This document shows positions 1 through 13,100 of a stretch of DNA of 64,000 nucleotides, one piece after another. Both the position numbers and the translations under genes were made by a program. This stretch comes from Ectocarpus siliculosus. Its lineage: Eukaryota > Sar > Phaeophyceae > Ectocarpales > Ectocarpaceae. The DNA is taken from contig FN649737.1 of NCBI GenBank assembly GCA_000310025.1, positions 3,390,661 through 3,454,660 on the forward strand. The letters run 5' to 3'. Each line of letters opens with the position of its first letter. Position 1 is the stretch's first letter. The notes under the pieces are model-generated. The model saw only the letters and a list, made by a program, of their open reading frames with translations. It was not told the origin of the DNA and did no database searches.

Positions 1-90
1 GGGGGGGGGGGGGGGGGTACTCATTTGTTGCTTGCCGTAGTCATTTGACCATTGACCACGCGTCCCTTTCGAGACGGAGAAAAAGAGCGT
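1..90 (+). repeat. SINE-like element, tRNA-like head (copy 1)
   Basis: A G-run, then TACTCAT and a box-A-like GCCGTAGTCATTTGACCATT, as in the copies at 13447-13640 (antisense) and 54046. Only the head is present. Confidence 0.6.
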
Positions 91-109
91 TCGGGGGGGG
101 GGGGCGGGG

Positions 110-310
110 TCACATGTTATCCATGCCGTAGCGGGTAGACCACGCGCGGTCGAGAGGACGGACGGGGTGTGGGGGTGTACGCATGCCGTAACCAATCGTG
201 GAAGACTATTAATATTGCATCCCTACCATGCCGGGACGGAGCGCTATGCGGGGTTTTCGCCGGTCCAGGCTACGCTTCACAAGGATGCCTGGTCATCACC
301 CCTGTGTGTG
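110..310 (+). repeat. SINE-like elements (copies 2 and 3, adjacent)
   Basis: Two heads lie in tandem (ATGCCGTAGCGGGTAGACCA and ACGCATGCCGTAACCAATCG). The second is followed by the box-B-side segment GGGGTTTTCGCCGGTCCAGG, shared with the copies at 5035 and 12115. It lies downstream of the last PPR exon seen. Confidence 0.55.
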
Positions 311-962
311 CTACAATATGCCAAATCAGATTTGCTATGGGTCGACTTGGCATCCCGGGAGGCGTTACGGGATCGGCCGGAGCTACGTACGGCCAACACG
401 ATAACGACAGCGATGATCACTTTTGTTACCACGGCAGTCACCATGACGCGAGTGCTAGCTTCGATGTTTTGGGCGCCTTTTCCAAGGTGAAATGCACGGC
501 GGGAGAACACTTTTTCAAGACACTGGCGCCTGCAAGTATCGCCACAAGGCTGAGGTACACTATTCCTGGGCCTTCAAAGCCACCCACACGCCGAAACCAG
601 AGTTTTTCCGAAGACAGGCAGCGAGGAACATAATCGAGTGCTGCGTTCTCGCCCGGGAAGAGAGGGAGAGGGATGAGCAAGTATCAATTTCTTCAGCCCG
701 CTGAGGACGTATCCGGTGCAATGCATACCACCGGTAACATGGACATGCACGTGATCGGCCGGTAGCACCTTGAGCAATTCGACAGTAAAAGCCAGCCCAA
801 GAGCACTTCAGCCGGGCGGGGAGCATCCTCCTCATGGTGACATGTGTCTCTCCCACCAAACATAACAAACACAAAAATCTGTAAACGCGAAGACAATGAG
901 ACCGCATGTTCACGATATAGACAACGTCAGCGTGTCCGAAACGTGGGCATACTCACACGCAC

Positions 963-3900
963 CTCCATCATCGCCAACACCGCCTCCATCTCGTCTTGGT
1001 TGTCGACCACCATCGTGCACTTGATGGCCAGGTTGTACGTCTCCGGGTGAATGACGACGCCGTTGAGCCCGTGAACGCACACCAGCTGCCTCCAGTACTC
1101 GAGGCATTCCTCGGCCTTGCCGGCCTTCATGAGTATCAACATCATCTGCGACCAGCAGCGGCAGCAGCAGCAGCAGCAGCAGCAGCAACACCAGCAGCCA
1201 CGATTCCGTAGTGTCAAGAACGTGTGGAGAGAGGAGCAGACGATCAGATATGTTGCTCAGAAAAAAATGGGCTCCGGACGGCGGGAAGATGCCAAGGAAA
1301 CGGCCACCACAATTGGAAACCCGACTTCCTGCGCGGGGATCGTGTTTATTTCTTCCGGGAAACAGCAGTGACTACATGCGGAAGAGTTTTCGGGGGGGGG
1401 GGGGGGCGGCGGGCGGTGCGATATTTTGAGAAATCGAGCGCCAAGTTGTGAAACTAGCGTCCAGCTTCGCCCGAGATTTTATGTACTCGCAAGCTCCATG
1501 GGCATCAAAATCCGGCTGTCGATGCTCTCAAAATCCCCGTAGCGACACACATATCCGGACTCCGTAAAATCGTGGCGTTTGTCACCCCGGTGGTAGGAGC
1601 TCGTCTGTGTCCCCGCAGGGCTGCAACACATGCACGCGGGAGACAAAGCATCGATGGCTGACTGACCTTGACGTACACGTACTCCGCAGGAGGCAAGCCG
1701 GCTTCCGCGCGGTGATGGAAGAGCTGCTTGGCTGTCTCTACCTGTCCCAAGTGTTCCGCCGCCCTGTAGGCCCAGACGAAGGCTGCCTCTGTGGGAAGTT
1801 TAGACTCTTCCCGCATGCGGCGTATTGTCTACCGGTTGGGGGGCCACAGAGAAGCAGGGTGTGGGAGAGCGAATGCGCTGGTATGAAAGGGCACCACGCT
1901 TGATCGGCATGAAGCGTTTCTAGGAAGCAAGCGGATGTCTCGCGAAGAATGGCCCATTTTGGGCACAAAAATGTATAGCCTCTAGTGAGATTTCCTAATT
2001 CGCTGGACACGCGGGTATGATACATACTTGTATGTGACAATGGACAACCATGAGACACATTTATACAGTTCTTTCTCGACAAGACAAGGCCTTTCAGACC
2101 GCTCCTGACCCATCTTCGTGCTCAACGGATGATATTACGGCCGACCATTTGTGCGAGACATCGAACTCGAAAAGAGGCGTAGCGGTTGAGGCACCTATGC
2201 CATGCAACGCCTCACTTGACGACGTAAACAAACGCTAAATTATCCCTAGCACTACCGTTGCGCGGTCAAACGAGCACTTGTGTCCGCATCTTCCCCGTTA
2301 CTTCCAGCTGTCATTTTTGTGTTTCAGACGCAAAACCACGCGCCGTAGGAAAGCATGCATGCGTCGTCAACACCACCCCATGGGCGAAGAAGAACGAGAA
2401 GAAACGTTCGAAGAAGAACGAGAAGAAACGTTCGAACAACAACTAGAAGAAACGTTCGCCGCGTTTCCTTTGTGCGCCGCCCCGTTCACGTGCAAAAACG
2501 CCATATTGCTGCGATGGAAATCCAACGAGCTGTGCTTCGCGGATACCATCAACTTCACTTTATTCATGCTCCCATGTTGCAGCAATTCGGGCCAGTATAG
2601 CTGTATTGCGAGACGTGTTTGCCGAACTTGAATGACCCATCGAGCAGTCACGACGCACACGTAGTGTTTTTTTTATTTTTAGCCCTCACGACGCACACCA
2701 ACACTGCCGGTTCAAGTTTAGGGGCAGGGTTAGGGCTACTACTCACGTAGAGGACCCCGTCGTAGTCGCGGCGAAAACCCATCACCGCGATCATGCCCAG
2801 GCATGCCGTTCGTGAACCCTGCCACCCTTTCGCGTACATCTCTTCCACAGCCCTGTCGATAAATGGCGGCATGGTAAAATGCAAAAGACCTTCAGAAGAA
2901 CAATCGTAGTGGAAAGAGACCAATCTCTTCCACAGCCCTGTCAATAAATGGTGGCATGGTAAAAGTACAAAGACCTTCAGAAGAACAATCGTAGTCGAAG
3001 GAGACTCAGAAAGAATCGCAGCCGGCAGAAGCTACTTTTAGTGGTGGCAAGGCCGATGGAGCAAATATGAGCCGGACAGGCAGAGTAGCCCAGTGTCGGG
3101 TACCGATGCTGTAAACAGGGGGGCAGACAACGCAGCAGCAATGCTACTTGGTGGGTGTTTGAGAGCCTTCTCCCTGTGCTTCGAATCCGAAAGGGGGCAC
3201 CGTCGTCCCACCATCTCCACCCCCCCCCCCCCGTGCGGGGAGAGCGCGTTGACCAGAAAGCATGTTCGCATTCTCACTGGCCAGCCGGTTAGCGTGGTCG
3301 ATGCCAATTTCAGGAACACAACCGTACACACACACTTTTTTGGCCTACAGGAGCACTTTGTGTGTTCAACTGCACTAAGATTAACGTCATTTCATTGGTC
3401 AGCAGCCGGCTAGCGTGGTCGATGCCAATTTTAGAACCACACACGTACACAAACTTTCATATGGCCTACAGAAGCATTTTGTGCTTTCAACGGCAGTGAG
3501 ATTTCCGTCTTTGCATTGGTCAGCCGGTTAGCGCAGCCGATGCGAATAGCAAAGGCACACACTTTTTACGGGGCTCCACATCAGATCATGGAACCTTTTC
3601 CCGCTGTTACAGTAGTAGCCGCACGGAGACCATGTCGTCTTTTCAAGGGTCACCCAGTCAACGCCGAAAACAAGGACACAAACGCACACACCTGTACATG
3701 GTGTCGTGGCAGCCGCGCGAGTGAGCAACGATCATGTGCGAGGCCGTCCGCTGATTCGGCTCCACGCCCCTGGAGAGCATCTCTTCGTGCACCGCAACCG
3801 CCGCTTCCGAGTTGTGGAGAAGCGCGTGGCTGCGCAGGTACGGCCAGCGATCAAGTCCGAGACATGGTCACGACAGAAACAACCCCATAACAGCGACTGG

Positions 3901-6900
3901 TGAGTATCAAATCTACGACATCTACGGAAACATTCCGAAAAAAAATGAAAGGCGGGCATTAAAACAACACATGGTGGGTATCAAATCTAGCGCCAGGTCT
4001 GCCATGATCGAGAAAAGCCAACGGCGGCTCATTCGGTGTGCATGTCTCTTTGCCGACTACTCACACCTGCCACAAAACTCTGTTGGCACACCAGCGGGCG
4101 CGACATCGCCGGAGGAAGGTAGATCATCCCGGAGCATTCGTGTTATGTTTTCTCCACCTTCCTCCTGCAGTACTTGCCTTTATTGCCGTCGCGGATGCAG
4201 TTTCCATTTTCGACCCCCAGAGTCGAATGAGGGTGTACACACGAGTCGGTCGACTCCCACTATTGGGCATGGGGAAAAAGACAGTTCGGGTGCCTGCGCC
4301 TAGGTTCGAACTCACATCCGAAAGTCAGAAAGCTGCGACGTCACCAACCACCGGGGGTGACCTCTTGAAACATGATCACAACACTTTGCAAATACAACAC
4401 TTAGCAAACTATGGCACATGGCACGTGATGTAGAAGAAACATCGGGCGCGGGTTGCAGGCGTTAGGAATATAGGAGGCTACGAGAGGACGGGTGTCGCGT
4501 ACACCTTACAAGAAGGAAAAAGGATAAGGATTATTGAGTTGAGGTACACCTTACAAATCGGAGATAGGATTACGTTTGCAACCAAGCCAAACTACGAGCT
4601 TTACATCAAGAGCTGTTGTGGCTAGTCCTCTGCCACCACCATATCGCGCGTCGAGAATGGCCCCGCAAACTCGAGACGTTGCCCTACCGTGGCTCACAAG
4701 TCTACCGCTACCGCTGGTCGTCCAACAACCTTCAGCTGTCTGCGACTCACAAATCAAGAATGTGGTTGTACGTGGTCACGTCCGGCTGAAGCCCATCTTC
4801 CTCCATCCGCTCAAGGACCCTCTCCAAGTTCTGGGCAGCATCCTTGGATTCGCCGTAGGTGGACAGCAGTTGCTGCGGGCAAACAAGGGAGGAAAGAGCA
4901 GAGACGAAACAATGTTTCCCTTTGAGAGTACAGCAGTAGTCCAGACGTTCTTCACCAAAAACGCGTGTGTGTCCCGGGACGTAGCCGGATGACGGAGACG
5001 GTCGATTTCCGGGCAGGGGGGGCGTACCCTACAATGTTCATGTAAACACATGGCGTAGTCGTTAGACCGTGGACCTCGCATCCGTCAATGCCGTGACGGC
5101 GCGACATGCCGGTTTTCGCCGGCCCAGGCTATGCTTCACAAGCCATCATCCTTGCATTTGCAGTGCCAAACCAGATATGCCCTGAGTTGATTGGGCGTCG
5201 AGGCTTAACCAAACGTTCCACATCCGGCAGGCACAGCGGTGGGTGCGGTATCAACCTCTATCGTCGTGCGAGTGATAACACCTGTTGTAGGTTGTGCGTG
5301 CGCGTTCACCCCGTACCAAGCACCCCAAAAATAACCACGGAAAACTCCGACTTGTACTGCTCTGCGGAGGTAAACTACATGGTGACGTACAGCCGGAGAT
5401 AGAGGCCCTTCAACAAACGTTCTTGTTTTCGGGTGTTTGGTTGCCCCTTCTCAAGCCGTGGCTGGACACAATCTGCTGCGGGCCTTATCGGGACTGGCGC
5501 GGGGTGGTGTCTTCCCGCAGTCGGAAGCGGCGGTGCCTCACCCACCCCGTATTCGTGTGGGGTATTGCTGGTTACTCTTCTTGCTACCGGTGCATGTGTT
5601 TGGAGATCAAGCTGGCAACAACAAACGGCAACGTCATCTACAACATAGCCGAAACTACATGTGCGTGTCATCTTCACACAAACCTGTTAATAAACATCAA
5701 GCTGCTGGCAACAACACACAATAGCGACAACGACGTCAATTACAACATAGCCGAAACTGCATGTGCCATCTCCGCGCGAAAACTAACCTCACCACCCAAA
5801 AAATCAAGCAACAAAGAGGACGCAAATACCGTCGGCACTGCATGTTGCCACCATCACACCAACCACCCGAAAACGAAACTTGCCTTCAAGACCGCCTTGT
5901 ACACGACGAGCTCCTTGATGCCCTGCCGCCTCCCCTCATCCAGTATCTGGATCACCAGGCCCATCTTGATACGCTTGTTGGCCCCGGCTAGCCGCTTGAT
6001 TCGGCGGACGAGTCCTTCCCGCAGGCGGTTCCGCTCGTAGTCGGTCAACCCGAGGGGCCCCGTCCAATCTTCCCTCTGGTGCACGTAGATATTGGTCCGC
6101 ATTTTTCCGACGCGGCAGGAGGAAAGGCAGGTGTTCGACGTGTGGGGAACGGGTGAGCTGCACGCATGACTTTCTTCGTTATGGGATGCGCGCCGCCTGG
6201 GAGTGCGACGTAATCGACGCGACCAGAAATCTCCGGCGCCCGTGAAGCTAATCCATTCCCTCCATGGCAGCCAAAAAACAAACAAGCTTGGTGGAGAACG
6301 ACCTTGATTCACAAAAACAAGACAAGCCCTCCACGGCAAGGGAAAACATGCGCTCTCTGTGTACGGTGTACGCAACATGGGAGCGCCGCGAGGTCCGCCT
6401 TGAGATTTTAGGCGCGGACCCTTGTAATCGGCGCAATCGGTCTCTTTCTCACAGCAAAGTCGAATCATCGAATGCGTTCATCTGTGAGACAGGGTGAGAG
6501 CGAGGAAGCGTCGTCCGTCCTGCGGTGGCGACTGAGCATGACACGACTACACTGCTACACTGCAAGCTGAGTTCGACTGATGTATTTCTTGATTGCTAGC
6601 CCTTTGACAAGCAACAGATCTGCCGTCAACATGCTCTCCACCGCGATACACAAACCCGATTCGTAATTGAACATGTTCGTGGTGGGCACCAGACTGCAAG
6701 GGCGGGGGTGAGAATTAGCGAGAGTTGAAGAATTCAAAATCTGCTCAAATATCCATCGGATCATCCTGCCGCACTATGCACGCCCTCTGGGTGAAGACTA
6801 GCGCCAGCAAGACCAACAATAATGAGGGGACAACACACAAGTGTACACAAGAATTGCACGCGGCGTGCTTACTGTTGTGTGTGGCACACCACGGCCGTGT

Positions 6901-7261
6901 GAAACACGCGTATTCCCCCCACGGGACTGTCAGCTTTGTACGGCACAGGACGATCAACGCAGTTACAGCTCACCGCCCGCGCGTGCTGTCGCAGCAGGTC
7001 CCCCACCGCCTCGACCCGCTCGAACTCTCCCTCGTGCTGCTGATTTCCGGGCTGCATTACTCCTGCACCTTCTGAGTGCGCTTCGTCGGCAGCAGAGGGT
7101 GGCTGTGCTGAGGCCAAGCTGCTGCTCTCCCTCAAGGCTCGCAAAGCCACCACTCCTGTTGCTGCCCTTGCGCCAACCCCGTTCGACGTAGAGCTCCCGG
7201 CCGAAGCCGAGCGCACGCATTCACGCGCGCAAGCGGCCGCGAGCGAGCGCACCCGGATCAT
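963..7261 (-). CDS. Pentatricopeptide repeat (PPR) protein, 3' end beyond the left edge
   Basis: Exons that I can support, 5' to 3' on the minus strand, are 7261-6974, 6075-5884, 4872-4751, 3829-3692, 2852-2747, 1828-1667 and 1145-963. The six exons from 6075 down join in matching phase. The 6075-5884 exon ends in a GC donor (GCAAGT). Typical PPR helices are visible, for example MLSRGVEPNQRTASHMIVAH and EEDGLQPDVTTYNHILD. The first exon (96 residues, MIRVRSLAAACARECVRSAS) is rich in Arg, Ala and Ser without acids, like an organelle presequence, so a role in plastid or mitochondrial RNA processing is inferred from the family. Linking exon(s) between 6974 and 6075 are unresolved: a good acceptor lies at 6693 and a possible mini-exon near 6485-6452. 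No stop was found before the window edge. Introns contain tandem duplications and SINE-like copies. Confidence 0.82.
2841..3004 (-). repeat. 85-bp tandem duplication of a splice acceptor
   Basis: Two copies (2841-2925 and 2926-3004) repeat TCTTCCACAGCCCTGTCGAT through AACAATCGTAGT. On the minus strand each contains the branch-side sequence, the acceptor CAG and the first bases of the PPR exon 2852-2747. Use of the outer acceptor would run into an early stop. Confidence 0.85.
3281..3580 (+). repeat. Degenerate tandem repeat, about 122 bp, 2.5 copies
   Basis: CAGCCGGTTAGCGTGGTCGA, GGCCTACAG and the following sequence recur near 3281, 3404 and 3520 within a PPR intron. The copies have diverged. 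Confidence 0.75.
5035..5165 (+). repeat. tRNA-derived SINE-like element
   Basis: The box-A-like TGGCGTAGTCGTTAGACCGT is followed about 45 bp on by a box-B-like CCGGTTTTCGCCGGCCCAGG. The spacing and motifs fit a tRNA-derived polymerase III promoter. It lies in a PPR intron. Confidence 0.6.
5609..5785 (+). repeat. Tandem duplication of about 95 bp
   Basis: AAGCTGGCAACAACA through ACAACATAGCCGAAACT is repeated with divergence. It lies in a PPR intron, downstream of the GC donor at 5883. Confidence 0.65.
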
Positions 7262-7535
7262 GACTCTGTCCGCTACAACACGTGCTGAGGGCGCCCTGCT
7301 GCTGCCGTTCCTGCTGAAGTGCAACGTGTGTTGCTTCTGGTACAGCACGTGACAACCACCTGCATTTTTTTGGTCGTCCTAGGGGTATTGGAGGGTATGT
7401 CGTTCTTTGCGGTTTGTAGGCCCCCTTTGTGTTGTCGCTTGTCGCAGTGCACACACGAAACCACTACAAGTACACACGCTCACCGCGTCTTTGCCTGTGG
7501 GCCATTTGAGACAGAAAGGGCGAGAGCGAGAGACA

Positions 7536-7576
<41 letters not shown>
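7262..7576. promoter_or_regulatory. Divergent intergenic region between the PPR and protease genes
   Basis: This 315-bp stretch separates the start codons of two divergent genes and must hold both 5' UTRs and core promoters. I see no clear TATA box. A GA microsatellite ends two bases before the protease start codon. A shared bidirectional promoter is an inference from spacing only. Confidence 0.4.
7539..7574 (+). repeat. (AG)n microsatellite abutting a start codon
   Basis: An uninterrupted AG tract of about 36 bp ends at 7574. The ATG of the ML-cathepsin B gene is at 7577, so the tract probably lies in its 5' UTR. Confidence 0.9.
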
Positions 7577-10162
7577 ATGAAATTCTTTGGAGGAGCTTTG
7601 GCGGCTGGCTTGGTCGCTCTCGGCAGCGCGAACGCGGACCATCGATGCAAGGACGCTCCTAAAGAGTAAGCGCCGCTTTGTGTGTGTTTTCCAGCGTGCT
7701 GTAGCTCGCACCTGTTGTAATGCGCAAACCTTTCATGGTTCCGGAATAATGGTTATCACGTTTACCCCACCAGGCCACGCGCTTGTTTGTGAAACGGGTT
7801 GTCCACGTGCTTGCTGTTCGGGATACACTAGGAGAGTCTCCCCGACCGTCTGCTGGTGGTGTAGACTACGCAGATTTCGCAGGTCGTGAGCTGCCCCGGG
7901 TTGAAGTTCCTCAAGCGGAACCACCTGAGTAAACATTGAAGCGTTGATCGGTCTACCTAAGTACCCCATGAAAGTAGAGATGGAGCCGTACGTGGATGAG
8001 AGAATCTCGTACCTAGAGCAAGCCATGGAGGGCAGAGAGAGACAACAGCAGTATATCCCCTCTGTCAAGTCGTCAAATTTGGCTCTGTTTGATGTACAGC
8101 GCGCGACCTGACTATGTAAACGATCAGAGGGCGCGTATGACGGAGTGAGGAACACGGAGTGAGGAAGGGAACGGGAAACACCGCTGAACTGCTGTGTACT
8201 CTACGCATATGCATTAAGGAATAATAAATACACACACAGAAAGACTCATGATACATGGCTTACATTTTTTTCAAAGGACTCAGTGTCAGCTCTTTCGCTC
8301 GTAGTATGCATAAAATTTGGATACATACAAGTAGCATGTGCATGTGACGATCGTCGCTTCTTTCCCCCGAGGCGCGGTTTGCCCTTTCGCCTTTAAGGCT
8401 AACCCACAAGCGGCTGCATCATACTTTGAGGTAAAGTCGAATTGACGTTGGTGAGTTTGGCCTCCAAGCAAGGGGTACACGCGGAAGAAATCAGTACACC
8501 TAGCCCCCACCCCCCCGCCCCGGTGTTTGCCATCGGGGTTGGGTTTTCGTCGCTTGACAACGACGTTGTAATACAAGCCGCCCCCCCCGGTGTTCGGGTT
8601 GGGTTTTCGTCGCCTGGCAGCGATGTTGTAAAACAAGCCGATCACTTCGTGAGCTCGGCAACCAGGTTACCGTACCGCTTTTTTTTGCGGTACAGCAGTG
8701 TAGTGACCATGAATGGTGGTCGGGTAGTTGCGAAATGTCCGTTTTGCAAGATGGAGAAGGAAGTGTACATGACTGAGCCTGGGAAAACTACAAGGGAGGT
8801 ACCGGGAGGTGTTTGAGGCAAGGAATAGCCAGGAGAAGACGGTAACTGAACTGGGACATGGCAAAGTGGGTTGAAAAGGCGGGAAGTGATATGGATACGA
8901 TAGACGGGCTAGGCAAAAAAATTTTGAGCCACCTTTGGCAAAGTAGGAAGGAACGATTGGCCATCGGTTATCGGTCCTGTGGGAACAATTCTCCGTCCTC
9001 TCGAGGATGCCTGGTCAATGGTCTAACCGCTGAGACATGCAAAACATAAGAGTACGCCCTCCCCCTCTCGTGCAGCTATGATGCTGCGCTGCTGCATGTG
9101 AGCCGGTCGGACTGGAACGGACGGCGTGTGTCGGGGTACCCGGTGTCTTTCGAGATCTCAGGCGTAGCCGAATCCTCCGCCAAGCCTTTCATCGACGCCG
9201 GCGACTTCGTTCTCCACGTTGAGGTCAGTTTTCCTGGCTGGAGGCGATGATATGGTTCGTATCTGTGTGGATATGACCAGCGCGCTGCATACATCACCAC
9301 GTGGCGCTGTAGAGGCGTGTGGTTAGTTGAAGGCGGTCTATATACGCCTGGAGAATCGGGACGGGCGATGATTCAATGGGTTCATTTAGGAACGTGACCA
9401 TGTCACGGAACACACCTTTCGGGACGCGATCGCGTCACGGAGCCTCTTCCCGCGGGAACCAATCAGAATGAGCGCCCCTTTTTTGCGGCCAGAAGCGTGG
9501 ACTTACAATGTGTTCCCATATCTACCGGCCACACGCCCCAACCCCACCTTTCTGAACGCGTCTTCTTCGAACATTGCCCGCTCGTCCTTTTGCCCGCTCC
9601 GAACACAGGTAACGGGGGAGACGGTTTTCCGCATGGCGGGTACCCCGACGGATGCCACGTCGCCGGGCGGCTTGACTATGGTTTATTCCAGGGAAGCCGG
9701 CCGCGCGGAGTTCGAGCTAGACCTGTGCACGGACGTAGCAGGAGTCCGCTGCCCACTGCAGGCTGGAGACCGGTTCAGCGGCGTCGCCACCTGGAACGGT
9801 AATGCTAAGTCCACAATCTGGTGGCGTTTGGAGTAGGTACCGTAGGAGGCGGAGAGATGGCACCGACCCGATGGACCGACTTTCAAAGCTCGATTGTACC
9901 ACAACCAAGAGTGATTGTGCCAACACCAGAAATGGTGGCTTGGGCAAACCTCTCGTCGAGGGCTTCCCGTAATCTGTCGGGTTCTTTCGGCACCCCCTTG
10001 GTTGTGGAGCAATCAAGCAATCGAGCTTTCAAACTGCGTCAAGGGGGGGTGCCAACTCTCCGACTCTTACGGAATACCACGGTACGGTATACGGTACGGT
10101 ACAGACAATCTTGGTCGTGGAGCAATAGAGCAATTGAGCTTTAAAAGTCGGTCTAGGGGGGG

Positions 10163-10195
<33 letters not shown>

Positions 10196-13100
10196 CGCCT
10201 CTTACGGTATCCACTGCTGTTCTAGCCGCCGTTGCTGTCATCTCCAGATCAGCAACGGTTCTGGCCTCCCGGTACCATGGGGACTATTTTACATGCCGTG
10301 CGATCCGTGAGAGCCGCGACCTCCAACGACGGTGCGACTTTTCATTTTTTTTCCCCGTGTATATAACGGTATCGTGACCCCTCCCAATTTTTTCTTGTCT
10401 TTGCGTCTGCGGCCGCCAGCCTTCGTGTTGCCGGAGCGTGGCGATGAGAATGCGGTGGAGAGCTTGACGACCACGGTTATCACTGCCGTTCAGCCCGACG
10501 GCCCTGCATGCGGCCAGTTCTTCACCTTCCATGACGTCGCCGTGAGTCGTGTTTGTGCATGTGTTGCACGAGCGGCGCTGAGCACACAGCTTGATGTGTG
10601 TGTTTCGTTTCGGCAGGGCTAGCAGCTAAGCGTGCCCCACGTTTAGGTGCAGTGCCCTCCCCGCAGCAGCCCAGTTTAGTTTTATCCTGGGGCTTATTTA
10701 TATCGGGGTGTCCGTCTGTCCCTGTTCAATTGGCGCACATAAGTAGGACGACAGGATTGTGCGTAGAGCATCACCTGTGCCGGCGCAGGAGGCGAAGGGG
10801 ATTCGAATCACCGAGACAAGATAGATACCTTACTCTCGCGTTTGCTGTTGTGAACTCCCCCGCCGCCTGGCGCTTCCGTTTTTTTTTTTTTACGAAAACA
10901 CAACGATTATGAGGTCATCTGTTTTTGCGTCAGTTCGTTTGGGCCGTGTGGACCTTGGTTCTCTTGCCTGTTTCCCCAGCCTGTGACCTTCTCTCCATGT
11001 TCTTTACGTGCTCTTTTCGTTTTCCTGTGAAACGTAGAAACTTGATTTAAGAGACCTGCCAAAGAGATGCCATGGATGTCTCGTCAAAACCCGCCTGAGC
11101 CTCGCACCCCCTCTCGGCTCATTGCCAGTTTTCGCCTCCATTTCCGCACCGTGTATATATTTACCCACGTACGAATAGCAAGCAATACGACTCTGGCTGA
11201 TCACACAGTTTCGTGGCTCCTCACAATGGAACGCAATGAACGGCGAAACTTGACCATCCTCACACCTCACGCAACTGCCCCGCCCCCCGCGCGTCCACCG
11301 CTGGCTTTGGTGTTGAAAAAAGCAGTTTTAGCTCGCTCTGCGCACGAGGGCTAGCGTGGCGTGGCGTGTTGAAAGGCCTGGGCGTGCTCCATTGTGCTTC
11401 TCTTTTTATTTCCTGGGTGATGATGTCACTGACGTTTTGATCAGTACGATTCTTGATTTGCTTGAACCCGATTGCTCTCTCTTTTTTTGTTGGTACTCTT
11501 ATTCCACGATCAGGGGAAGGAAGACGCATCCGCTACCCTGCTAGAAGACCACTTGTCCGAGCTGGTCGAAAGCGATGAATCGTCCAGGGGCCCCGCCGCA
11601 TCATCGTGGTCGAGGGGGTACTCGTCTCGGTTCGAGGGCTTCTCCTGGAAAGACGCCAGGTAGGTAATCTGTGTCGCCCGGTTGTTGTTGTTTTTATGGT
11701 CGATTTTGGCGCAACCAATGGCCCGCCGAATGTCTCACAGCGGCCAGAGATGCATGAAATTTCTCGTAAATTTCCGCCACTGGCGGAGGCGTTATTGTTA
11801 GCTACGCAGTGATTGGCTGGAAACAAGAGGGGCGGGTGGTGTGGTGCTCGTAGGTGGTGCGGCATTAGACCTCAAACTATCCGTGTCAAACGGTAGATAC
11901 ACAACGGTGGGGCGTTCAATGGCCTTGCAATAGACAGGAGACAGTCGTACTGGAGCGCTCATGTTTGGGTTGTGTACGGCAATGTTTTGGTGAATATCGG
12001 CGTAGGCTGAAGAGGAATAACGAAAGAGGATCATAGAAAGCACAAACATGTGCGCGCATGCAGAGTCCCAACAAATGTCAATGGAAACAAGTTAAGACAA
12101 GGCGGCTAGTTAACGCGACCCCTGAGGTTGCCCCCTTCTCCCCGAATACCCTATGCGCTTCGCGCTTGGTGATGCGAGAACCTGGTCCGGTGGGAACCCG
12201 GCGTGCTCCGTCCCGGCTTTGTAGGGATGCGAGGTCAATGGTCTAGCTACTACGTCATGCATGGCTATGAGTACACCCCCGCCCCCCCTTACCACGTATT
12301 GATTTGGCGTCACACCGCAACCCCAACCTTCCCCAGTCTTGACTCGGTTCCCTTCCGTGGATATTTTCAATTTTGACTCTTTCCCCGCCACATTTTTGTT
12401 CGCAATTCCTTATTTTCCCCGTTTTTTTTTTGTCTCGGGCGCGGTTTCTTCGGAGCAGGCGGATTGCTGGAGGCACGGTGATGCGAGGCCAGGTTGGCTT
12501 CGAGGAGCTGCCACGGAGGTGAGTTTTCTTTACTCTTGAAGCAATTTCAGGAACGGGGAGGGTCACGTCTCTTGGAAGCATGAACCTTAGCCCTTTGAAG
12601 ATTCAGGCACTGCTGTGAAAGTTAACGTTTACTCCTCGAAGAGGATCGCATCCTTTGGAAGATAGCAGCATTTTTTGTCTTGCAATCGAGAGAGCACTGC
12701 AGGCTTCTTGACCGGAATGTGAAAGGCACCTCTCCGAGAGAATCGCATCCTACTCCTATGAAAATGGCAGCATGTTTTTGCCCTGCAATCGAGAGAGAAC
12801 TGCACGCGTCTTGAACCGGTTTCCAACGGACTGGTTTGTGTGAAACTTGCAGAGGGATGGAGCTATCTTTCCCACAATGATGTATTCTGTGCACAGTTAT
12901 AGTCCTGAATCAACAGCAACGATGATCTTCGCAATGACACCCTGATGGTTCCGCTCTTGTGGATGCTGCTTATTGTGCTCACTCGCGTAGAATGGTCGTC
13001 AACGGGTGGAGGCTTTCTAGGACGTTTATTTTCTCGAGCGCAAAAAGACCAAGACTTGCTTTTCTCGCTCGCGAAGAAAGAGACGCTTTCTTTTCTCACG

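Noticed and set aside
4225-4380. tRNA-like stretch (AGTTCGAACCTAGG on the minus strand)
   Set aside because: A box-B-like motif is present, but the T-arm and acceptor stems do not pair, so it is not a tRNA gene. It could be an old SINE head.
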